Of a stretch of DNA of 64,000 nucleotides, positions 61,533-64,000 are shown one piece after another (position 1 is the stretch's first letter; the number at the start of each line of letters is the position of its first letter). The position numbers were made by a program, and so were the translations under genes. The notes below the pieces were generated by a model. That model did not search any database. It was not told the DNA's origin and worked only from the letters and a program-made list of their open reading frames with translations. Source of the stretch: Cristatella mucedo (taxonomy: Eukaryota > Bryozoa > Phylactolaemata > Cristatellidae); assembly GCA_009760855.2 (NCBI GenBank), contig WPIO01000017.1, positions 248,001 to 312,000 on the forward strand, read 5' to 3'.

Positions 61533-62386
61533 TCGTGTGTGAGAGAGAGCTTACATGCGTGCGCTATGCATGAGCGCTGGCATACAAGCAAGCGTGCGCA
61601 AGCAAGCGCAAGCCTATGAGGGTGTGCGAGTGCAATCCTAAGTGCAACGACATTATTTTTGGGGATTTTTTCCGGCTCTTCACCTAAGCGTACTGAGCAT
61701 CTATTGCTTGGCCGTTCTTTATCGGTTGCCTTGCCTTACTAAGCTGTGTTCTCTGCACGTTTCTGACGAGATCGGCTCGGCGTTCTGATGTTGCCCGCAC
61801 CTTCGGCTCCAAAACTTCAAGTGCTACACGACCAGTTGTGTCTGTGTTCAAACTTGCTAGCTTACCCTATTTCACACATCATTTGACAGAGTTCTTGATG
61901 GATACGCCGTTTCCCGATAACATATTCGGCGGTGCAGCCATGTCACCGTATGCTGCCGGCCAAGCTACAACTTTTAAGGCGAATCCGGAGCTGCAGTTTC
62001 CTAGCTGTGCAGTTTCCCTCGCTAGTACTGCTGCATATGCATCGGGTCTGTCATCCATGACCGTGGGCACTGCTGCTCATGGTGTGGCCACCGCTAGCGA
62101 GCTGGCAGCCACGAGCGTCCTTGACACCGACTGCCAGTACGTCTTCTACACATCGGACGATCTGCTGAGTGGCTACTTGCCCGGCTCATGCCTGAACTTG
62201 ACTACCAGCAGCAGCAGCGGTGGCCCTGGCCAAGCGCTGGCCACTGCAGCGGCCATCCACCCCAGCGGCGGCGCAGGCTGCGCCACCGCAGCAGCGTCAT
62301 CTGGTAGCGGCGAGGCCGGTATGCGCCGGTCACCTCGCAGCCCGGCAACTCGTAGCAAGGCAGACGACCCCAGTGCTCGACTCAAG
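37406..62386 (+). CDS. mondo: Mondo (MLXIP/MLXIPL homologue), N-terminal seven coding exons, 3' end outside window
   Basis: This is the joined gene: exons 37406-37767, 37904-38010, 46640-46710, 54839-54955, 56971-57145, 60561-60659 and 61890-62386, making 1428 nt or 476 codons with no stop. Intron phases run 2, 1, 0, 0, 1, 1 and every split codon restores a sensible residue. Mondo proteins pair with Mlx, shuttle between cytosol and nucleus, respond to glucose-6-phosphate and activate sugar-handling genes through paired E-boxes. Visible family blocks, in order, are HSGHFM (residues 45-50), an export helix ending KLFRAMTLAYS (to 121), the 14-3-3/export region (122-157), EGKYWKRR (185-192), DFSDTLFSSL (256-265), PNPREM (272-277) and GNADFIQP (281-288). 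The bHLH-zipper and C-terminal dimerisation domain are not in the window, so the model is incomplete. Introns are 136, 8629, 8128, 2015, 3415 and 1230 bp. Identification rests on remembered family motifs, not a search. Confidence 0.9.
37904..38010 (+). CDS. mondo: Mondo exon 2 (14-3-3 / nuclear export region)
   Basis: The acceptor is ttgtttttcag/C and the donor CAGT/gtaagt. The first base completes Ser121 with the AG of exon 1, so the protein reads AYS-GQITSPKFKSFKGMKLN. The exon gives residues 122-156 and includes KDKLRLNNIIWREWHMQ. Vertebrate relatives have the same pattern of SPKWKNFKG followed by a RDKIRLNNAIWRAW-like helix, which binds 14-3-3 and CRM1 and holds the protein in the cytosol. 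The intron before it is only 136 bp, the shortest in the gene. Conservation here is the strongest single piece of evidence for the assignment. Confidence 0.93.
38155..38445 (-). mobile_element. LINE-B 3' fragment (Mondo intron 2)
   Basis: Starts with ACTAATGCAATGTAATTTAT and contains AACTCCACAAAGC, GGCTATCGTTACGCATTCGG and TAGCCAACAGAATTCATCTC in minus orientation, as at 2962 and 59813. Confidence 0.82.
38446..39275. other. Unassigned part of Mondo intron 2
   Basis: I see no gene or clear repeat. Confidence 0.4.
39276..40580 (-). mobile_element. LINE-A, best-preserved copy
   Basis: On the minus strand, after GVPQVSVLGPVLFTVYTLP and LGFHFYVDDTQLYLCFDP (catalytic YVDD intact at 40353-40364), an open stretch of about 265 codons continues through WMAANFLKLNDDKTNVLVMG, CNSLLAGLPACAIRRLQ and FSLYAPKAWNSLPTCVRP. 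The tail with TAATAATAATAATGCAC is at 39281-39298. It is 5'-truncated and lacks the endonuclease domain. It lies antisense inside Mondo intron 2. Confidence 0.93.
40581..41094. other. Unassigned part of intron 2 with GT-rich tract
   Basis: An imperfect (GT)n tract with GTAT variants lies at about 40881-40926. No gene recognised. Confidence 0.45.
41095..41370 (+). mobile_element. SINE-2, with a G9 run
   Basis: The head TTAGCCCAGGGGTAAGGTGC resembles box A, and TAGATTTGAGTCCTCC box B. The end GAAGTGCCTGAATGGAAATT and AAGTTCTCTTGGGCC is the shared tail. GGGGGGGGG lies at about 41192-41200. Confidence 0.65.
41371..41744. other. Unassigned, with short AAGTGGCAA repeats
   Basis: AAGTGGCAA-like 9-mers recur four times at about 41408-41470. 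Otherwise nothing recognised. Confidence 0.45.
41745..42295 (+). mobile_element. LINE-A 3' portion
   Basis: Encodes LTFRSLHSLAPAYLSDLLFH, RTTRFSESNSLPIPRTNL and TVHAATNHICMLTLCMSPLT across two frames. The 3' end is AGAAAGAGATTGAGTTCTCT, then TTATCAAGTGCATTATTATT. Confidence 0.9.
42545..42692 (-). mobile_element. SINE-2, clearest copy
   Basis: Reversed, it reads a tRNA-like head (GGTCTAGCGGTTAAGGTGCT as box A, GGTCGTGGGCTCGAGCCC as box B), then GTGAAGCACCTGAATAGAGA, TCAAGTTCTCTTGGGGTGCT and ATATAAATGAATTATATTA. Head and tail are both intact here. Confidence 0.8.
42693..43224. other. Unassigned, with an AACAATAAGTACCTTAATCAT duplication
   Basis: CAATAAGTACCTTAATCAT occurs twice in tandem at about 42722-42769, next to the SINE-2 head. 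Nothing else recognised. Confidence 0.5.
43225..44170 (+). mobile_element. LINE-A, degraded, with a short nested tail
   Basis: Runs from the LLVMGKLSVIQ segment through the thumb to FSSYAPKAW. A tail copy (AGAACGAGATTGAGTTCTCT, then ATTATTATT) interrupts it at about 43858-43925, after which the TSPDMTTFQKFKK and AFSGSL parts resume. Confidence 0.8.
44612..44682 (+). mobile_element. LINE-A 3' tail
   Basis: CTAGAAAGAGATTAAGTTCT, then CTGAGGGCGCTTTATCAAGT and ATTATTATTATT. Confidence 0.85.
44683..45374. other. Unassigned part of intron 2
   Basis: I see no gene or clear repeat. Confidence 0.4.
45375..46270 (-). mobile_element. LINE-A, old degraded copy
   Basis: In minus orientation it preserves GTTAAGTCAGGGGTTGTGTG, GGTAAGATGGAGCATCGGAA, TAGACTGCCTTGATTATGGA and TTGGTCTTGTTGCAATTAAC, the order seen at 39540-40260, but at much lower identity. 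Confidence 0.75.
46271..46639. other. End of intron 2
   Basis: An open frame on the opposite strand (46181-46561) partly overlaps LINE-A and otherwise shows no motif. Confidence 0.4.
46640..46710 (+). CDS. mondo: Mondo exon 3
   Basis: This is a 71-nt exon. The acceptor is tgtattttcag/AT and the donor CCAGAG/gtaatg. AT completes Tyr157 with the final T of exon 2, giving HMQ-Y-IKQRRPVICSF. The exon supplies residues 158-180 and ends HQKPE. In vertebrates the equivalent segment is a QYLEKRKNPVC-like stretch followed by the region before EGKYW, so order and spacing fit. It lies 8.6 kb downstream of exon 2 across an intron filled with LINE and SINE copies, and would be easily missed by size alone. 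Confidence 0.9.
46990..47146 (+). mobile_element. LINE-A 3' end (Mondo intron 3)
   Basis: CATGATACCACTCACCACTC, CTTTGCAGCAAATGTAAGGC and a GAGTTCTCTGAGGGTGCTTT end, with a purine-rich insertion (about 20 bp) inside the usual AGAGATTGAG motif. Confidence 0.82.
47240..47620 (+). mobile_element. LINE reverse-transcriptase N-terminal fragment
   Basis: Reads KSFKKASVRPLIK, a SGFKSNHSTESALMQVYNSV segment and LGVLDV-AASDAVDY, equivalent to the LLDLSAAFDTVDH catalytic motif with stops. Confidence 0.75.
47640..47755 (+). mobile_element. SINE-2 fragment
   Basis: A box-B-like GATCGCGGGCTCGAGCCATA is followed by GTAAGTACCAAGGTAGGGAT and TAAGTTCGTCTGGG. Confidence 0.6.
47760..48140 (+). mobile_element. 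LINE-A, degraded middle part
   Basis: The fragment KNFLKLNGYNTSRLVFIGKP, then a VAQQLENLTLK-like end, corresponds to FLKLNDDKTN-LVMGKPSVIQKLERLTLK. Confidence 0.7.
48141..48340 (+). repeat. 100-bp tandem duplication
   Basis: Copies at 48141-48240 and 48241-48340 align without gaps and differ at 9 of 100 positions. The unit corresponds to the LINE-A segment around the NLGVLFQS-LSLDDHI region. Confidence 0.93.
48537..48660 (+). repeat. Dispersed repeat shared with 22735-22860
   Basis: See the copy at 22735. The shared core starts GTTGCCATGCTGGCTGAAG and runs about 100 bp. Confidence 0.4.
48672..49078 (+). mobile_element. Possible DNA-transposon 3' remnant
   Basis: A 71-codon frame with an acidic C-terminus (APEEDAMIVFE) is followed by AT-rich sequence and CCAGGTCTTATTTTTGGAAA, then ATATGGTA. 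That end resembles the terminal repeats of pogo-like and similar DNA transposons, but I find no matching 5' terminal repeat. Confidence 0.35.
49080..49250 (+). mobile_element. LINE-A C-terminal fragment
   Basis: LKTFIVHAPNARNSLSTDVT followed by TSITRWHFQKLKTT matches the FSSYAPKAWNSLPTDVTTSP region of other copies. Confidence 0.72.
49422..50447 (-). pseudogene. Tc1/mariner-type transposase, near full length, inactive
   Basis: Read from an ATG at 50447 (MPKVTELSS, as Tc1 transposases often start), it passes through a helix-turn-helix-like zone, a KSTISYKVIK segment, then LYGVMKAKSHSF, YNTEKICNVIGV and CFSRSGTGALHCI. Next comes DHDPKHTA (second catalytic Asp), then QSQDLNSIEHAWDEVERRLR (third catalytic acidic residue) and a C-terminal LYQLHARASPASRCK, ending at 49422. 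The length of about 340 codons equals that of intact Tc1 transposases. Stops and at least three frame changes make it dead. A left end may be TTCAAACGAAAAAGTATTTG near 49270; I did not find its partner. It lies antisense in Mondo intron 3. Confidence 0.85.
50763..51741 (+). mobile_element. Second Tc1-like element with both terminal repeats, internally deleted
   Basis: The left end TACACTGCCTACCAAAAGTT (from 50761) is the inverse of the right end AAAATTTTGGAGGGCGGTGTA (to 51743). A TA lies at both borders, as expected for Tc1/mariner. Inside, the plus strand gives GCPRVTSPREDRL (the linker after the DNA-binding domain), LKKQGLDARVAKSKPLLTVQ and a WNRVLWSGKSKF piece (WSDESKF with the catalytic Asp lost). 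At about 979 bp it is shorter than the usual 1.6 kb, and the C-terminal catalytic part is missing. Confidence 0.8.
50848..50890 (+). repeat. (CCA)n followed by 19 C
   Basis: Eight CCA units run into an uninterrupted stretch of C to 50890, inside the second Tc1-like element. Confidence 0.97.
51770..51935 (+). mobile_element. SINE-1, divergent, with a G10 run
   Basis: TCTTAGCCGGGGGGGGGGTA is the box-A-like region, GCAGTTTTGATTCCTGC box B, followed by AGCAGTGGTTATAGCCGTAA and AGGCTCTTCTGCTGC. Confidence 0.65.
52090..53180 (+). mobile_element. LINE-A, long copy with intact YADD
   Basis: YADDTQLYL is intact at 52123-52134. It then passes through WMAATFLKLNDDKTNLIAMG, LDGHICSAVKSAYFQLHNIA, LLAGLPACAIRRL and AYLPDLLLHQAKH to HLFITAFSGSL and the 3' end GTGCCTAGAAAAAGATTCAG with ATTATTATTATT. 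Several frameshifts. Confidence 0.9.
53181..54838. other. Unassigned end of Mondo intron 3
   Basis: Contains the 55-bp tandem repeat at 53489-53598 and two AAACAGCTGTTT palindromes (53657 and 54087) within AT-rich DNA. Open frames at 53193 and 54069 have no known motif. Confidence 0.45.
53489..53598 (+). repeat. Two imperfect 55-bp tandem copies
   Basis: The unit CATATCCACCTCAACCACTG... recurs 55 bp later as CACATCCATGTCAACCACTG..., each ending in CCTACTAGCTG and a short variable tail. Confidence 0.85.
54839..54955 (+). CDS. mondo: Mondo exon 4 (basic nuclear-localisation region)
   Basis: It is 117 nt, phase 0 at both ends, with acceptor acactgcag/GCA and donor CTCGAG/gtaagt. It encodes residues 181-219, beginning AVVLEGKYWKRRLEIV and continuing EYKKWRVFFKEKMRSRA. 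The WKRR and the KEKMRSR basic clusters correspond to the bipartite nuclear-localisation region of MondoA and ChREBP. Junctions with exon 3 (HQKPE-AVVLEG) and exon 5 (RARVLE-IPELL) are in frame without adjustment. The polypyrimidine tract before the acceptor is poor, but the protein match leaves little doubt. Confidence 0.92.
54956..56970. other. Mondo intron 4
   Basis: 2015 bp. Apart from a LINE-A tail at 56050-56130, nothing is recognised. A 133-codon open frame (56413-56814) is Cys-rich but has no family motif. Confidence 0.6.
56050..56130 (+). mobile_element. LINE-A 3' tail
   Basis: AAAGTGCCTAGAAATAGATT, then GAGTTCTCTGAGGGTGCTAT and ATTATTGTTATTATTAT. Confidence 0.85.
56971..57145 (+). 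CDS. mondo: Mondo exon 5 (SDTLFSSL and PNPRE motifs)
   Basis: It is 175 nt, with acceptor ttttgacgcacag/ATA and donor GAAATGG/gtatgt, and gives residues 220-277. The first part (IPELLDRVAEHDAF to FVDPPPQLTEEDLRM) is acidic and not recognisably conserved. The second part has DFSDTLFSSL, matching the EFSDTLFSTL block of vertebrate Mondo proteins, and FHFPNPREM, matching their WPNPREI. The vertebrate linker upstream of this motif (with YWHKHG and a PMEED-like run) has no clear equivalent here. The exon ends in phase 1 and joins exon 6 to give PREM-G-QLGNADF. Confidence 0.92.
57633..58375 (+). mobile_element. LINE-A, interrupted by a small nested element
   Basis: Encodes FWNSLVEGLPACVMRRS, CTAPLLAELHQL and LSLTFRSLHPRVNAYIS, then, after the nested copy, the MALKRKLKRTRFS and 3' parts with GTGCATAGAAAAAGATTTAA. 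Confidence 0.82.
57963..58051 (-). mobile_element. 89-bp LINE-A-type tail nested in LINE-A
   Basis: (GATAATAATAATAATAC) on the left, then reverse 3'-end motifs (GGAGAACTGAATCTCTTTCT). GGTTA flanks both sides (57958-57962 and 58052-58056). Confidence 0.75.
58376..59121. other. Unassigned part of Mondo intron 5
   Basis: I see no gene or transposon. GGCGGCGGAG near 59060 and a CpG-rich patch precede the CT tract. Confidence 0.45.
59122..59214 (+). repeat. (CT)n microsatellite
   Basis: 93 bp of uninterrupted CT in Mondo intron 5. Confidence 0.98.
59215..59787. other. Unassigned part of intron 5
   Basis: No recognised gene or transposon. A short AGCTGCCTGCTCCGAAGCAG region repeats GAAGCAGGC twice at about 59375-59410. 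Confidence 0.45.
59788..59956 (-). mobile_element. Young LINE-B insertion with 25-bp target duplication
   Basis: A 119-bp LINE-B 3' end (59813-59931, minus orientation) is bounded by identical 25-bp repeats at 59788-59812 and 59932-59956, starting AGGATCGTTG and ending GGACAGGATG. The insertion is heavily 5'-truncated. Confidence 0.93.
59957..60560. other. End of Mondo intron 5
   Basis: I see nothing recognisable apart from the acceptor of exon 6. Confidence 0.45.
60561..60659 (+). CDS. mondo: Mondo exon 6 (GNADFIQP block of the activating region)
   Basis: It is 99 nt, with acceptor gctgctttgtag/GA and donor TTGCACG/gttggt. Together with exon 5 it reads G-QLGNADFIQPALIGLQPN followed by LDDVNFMDTVDPLH (residues 278-310). 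Vertebrate MondoA and ChREBP carry a GNADMIQPGLIPLQPNLDF stretch followed by MDTFEPF, so this block is nearly collinear. The donor gttggt is weaker than the others but restores Glu311 with exon 7. The exon belongs to the glucose-response activation region of the family. Confidence 0.92.
60660..61889. other. Mondo intron 6
   Basis: 1230 bp, notable for a 79-bp (GT)n tract at 61451-61529. No transposon recognised. Confidence 0.6.
61451..61529 (+). repeat. (GT)n microsatellite
   Basis: About 39 GT units, ending 360 bp upstream of Mondo exon 7. Confidence 0.98.
61890..62386 (+). CDS. mondo: Mondo exon 7 (activation region, Ala/Ser/Gly-rich), probable GC donor
   Basis: The acceptor is catttgacag/AG, and exon 6's G plus AG makes Glu311. 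The exon starts EFLMDTPFPDNIFGG, where the final NIFGG recalls the SIFGSML that follows in vertebrates. It then becomes low-complexity, rich in Ala, Ser, Gly and Thr, with a TTSSSSGG run near 62205 and a basic SPRSPATRSKADD end. I end it at 62386, where CTCAAG/gcaagt is a perfect donor apart from GC in place of GT. The alternative is a GT donor after 62390 (CAA/gtatga), which would change phase. Reading on reaches a TAG at 62486-62488 with no family similarity, so a splice is more likely than a stop here. Confidence 0.82.
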
Positions 62387-62730
62387 GCAAGTATGATGGC
62401 GCTAGTCGGTCAAACTTTTTGCAATGACTGTAGCCGAGAGTTACGCATCTTGTGTGCTGCGTGCTTGTGTGATGGCTTTCGGCAATAGGACTTCTGACTT
62501 GCACTTGAGGTTTATGGAAATTTTTCGTTGACGCGGTGTGTATATTTCGAACCAGCTCGCTTTTCGAATCGCCGAAGTGAGGGCTCAAAGGTCGGCGGGT
62601 GACCAGTTACGGTCATACCTAGGCTGCTCAAGTCCTGTGCACCACCTCATTGGGGTGGAGTTTGCCGCGTCGGCGAATTTCAATTGTTGAGTCGCCCCAA
62701 CTCCCTCCCTCCTCCCGTCCCTATTGGCAG

Positions 62731-62979
62731 CCACGAGCTTGCTCCAGGCCCAAGCTGTGGATCTCAGCTGGCAACGATCGCCTACCCAGAAGGCGATGGA
62801 TGGACTCTCAGCTGCTGCTCTCTAGTTGGTGCCGCTCTTTGGTGGGTGCCGCACTCTCGAAGGAACCGTGCCGAAAGCCAGCCCCTGGTGTCAAATTGGG
62901 CTGCTGCCTTCCGATAACGCCCAAGAAGTATCACTCATCTGTGGCCACGATTGCCTCGGTCGACGGCAGTGGGGTGATC
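62731..62979 (+). other. Weak candidate for Mondo exon 8
   Basis: A strong pyrimidine tract ends with attggcag at 62730. If exon 7 ends at 62386 in phase 0, the frame stays open from 62731 to a stop near 62980, with a TPKKYHSSVATIAS stretch late in it. I recognise no Mondo similarity, the composition is odd, and no clear donor follows. The other phase meets a TAG about 95 bp in. This could equally be plain intron. Confidence 0.18.
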
Positions 62980-63154
62980 TGAAGTGACCTACTCTGGAAT
63001 AAGCTTATTGAAGGCCCACTCATTTAGGGTTTCTAGAAATCTCAAGCTGACTGTGCTTATGACCCGGATTAAAATCACGTCTGCTACTGATATATAGAGA
63101 GAGGAAGCACGGTATGCACGTTTCGGCCGAATGAAGGAAAGTAAAAAGTAAAGT

Positions 63155-63312
63155 AAAGATTGGCTTATCCAGCAGCCTCGTTAGCTGCAGACGAGCCTTC
63201 GTGGCTGTTGCCCTGCTTGCAGCAGTGCAATAAATGATTGGCTGGTGAAGGACTCAAACCCGCGACCCGGGTCGCAAAGTCAGAGCCCCTTACGTATAGG
63301 CTAGGCCTCGCC
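63155..63312 (-). mobile_element. SINE-1, divergent
   Basis: CAGCCTCGTTAGCTGCAGAC, GAGCCTTCGTGGCTGTTGCC and a reversed box B (ACTCAAACCCGCGACC) follow the order of the copy at 28984. Confidence 0.6.
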
Positions 63313-63649
63313 TCGAATGGGCTAGAACTTGCCTCGAAATTTTTTCACGACCGTCCTATTTCATAATATGTTGGATATCTGGATCTGTCTTGAGCACCAG
63401 TCGGTGGAATGACTTGTTTTTCGGCCGCTCACATCAACGTTGGTGTGCTGCGATTCCTCTGCAAACCTTTTGCCTATCTGCCCAAAAGGTCTTTTTAAGC
63501 CCGTGCACACCCCTTTGACAAAGGTAGCAGACTTGTAGGTGCCGAAAGATCTTTGCTGGCTATGTTTGCCCAGCGAGATACCGCTGCTGCTGCAGCCGCC
63601 ATCCTCTGGCTACTTTCTCTGACCTGCTAGGGCTTTATAGTGTGCCTCG

Positions 63650-63860
63650 ACCTCGACTTCGAAATTGCTCGTCATTCATCTTAAGAACCCTCCATTCTCC
63701 TGCTCCGGCTTAGATTTGTGAAATACTTACTCCTCGGGAAACCCTTTGTACCACCTACTAAAATCTCACCTGTTCCTTACAGGATTGGCCCCTGTCACTG
63801 TGGATTATCCTTTATGTGCATATTTGTGCTGCATTGTGCATGGTATCACTAATCAGTTGA
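63650..63860 (+). mobile_element. LINE-A C-terminal fragment, degraded
   Basis: TCATCTTAAGAACCCTCCAT, TCTCCTGCTCCGGCTTAGAT and the later TTTATGTGCATATTTGTGCT parts parallel the LHSLAPAY and post-coding regions. Confidence 0.5.
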
Positions 63861-63861
63861 T

Positions 63862-64000
63862 ATGCTTTCTTAGTGGTTAAGATGCTTGCCCTAAATGATC
63901 GAAGTCAAGGCAAATGTATTTGATGACCGGGGTCGTGGGCTCGATCCCCCTGGCGTATGTGAAGCACCTAAATAGAGATTAGGTTACTATAGGCATTGAA
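63862..64000 (+). mobile_element. SINE-2, cut by the window end
   Basis: Box A-like CTTAGTGGTTAAGATGCTTG, box B-like GGTCGTGGGCTCGATCCC, then GTGAAGCACCTAAATAGAGA and TTAGGTTACTATAGGCATTG. Confidence 0.72.

Noticed and set aside
63862-63960. A functional tRNA gene
   Set aside because: Box A and B resemble a tRNA, but the stems do not close convincingly and the head joins the SINE-2 tail seen elsewhere.

Overview
The window is animal nuclear DNA, most likely from an invertebrate. It has spliced genes with introns of up to 8.6 kb, many dead LINE, SINE and Tc1 copies, long microsatellites and GC-rich islands, and no prokaryotic signals. The gene and repeat content would suit an arthropod such as a chelicerate, but the sequence alone does not fix the species.

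The one gene I can identify with confidence is a Mondo homologue (vertebrate MondoA/MLXIP and ChREBP/MLXIPL; fly Mondo/Mio). It is a bHLH-leucine-zipper glucose-sensing transcription factor. Seven consecutive coding exons lie on the + strand: 37406-37767, 37904-38010, 46640-46710, 54839-54955, 56971-57145, 60561-60659 and 61890-62386. Their intron phases match at every junction and give 476 codons. They carry the N-terminal nutrient-sensing half: the HSGHFM motif, the nuclear-export helix, the 14-3-3/export region, the basic KYWKRR region, SDTLFSSL and the PNPRE-GNADFIQP block. The bHLH-zipper and C-terminal domain must lie past 64000. The last exon appears to use a GC donor.

Layout: 1-540 holds a dead minus-strand copy of an uncharacterised invertebrate protein family. 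0.85-4.8 kb is purine-rich, GC-rich and microsatellite DNA. 4.8-12.3 kb is mostly unassigned with LINE copies. 12.3-13.7 kb is a GC-rich island that could be a promoter. 14-37 kb is a graveyard of LINEs and SINEs with a second copy of the uncharacterised family at 22.3 kb. 37.4-62.4 kb is the Mondo gene, with introns full of LINE, SINE and Tc1 debris. 62.4-64 kb is further intron with SINE copies.

The repeats fall into a few families. LINE-A (CR1/L2-like reverse transcriptase, ATT-repeat tail) dominates. LINE-B is a second related family. SINE-2 is a tRNA-like head joined to a tail like that of LINE-A. SINE-1 is a separate tRNA-like family. Several insertions can be ordered from target duplications, including LINE-A inside LINE-A at 32624-33138 and a young LINE-B insertion with a perfect 25-bp duplication at 59.8 kb. 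I saw no clearly new biological system. The best leads are the Mondo gene structure, the SINE/LINE shared tail, the repeated uncharacterised family and the two unassigned GC-rich islands.
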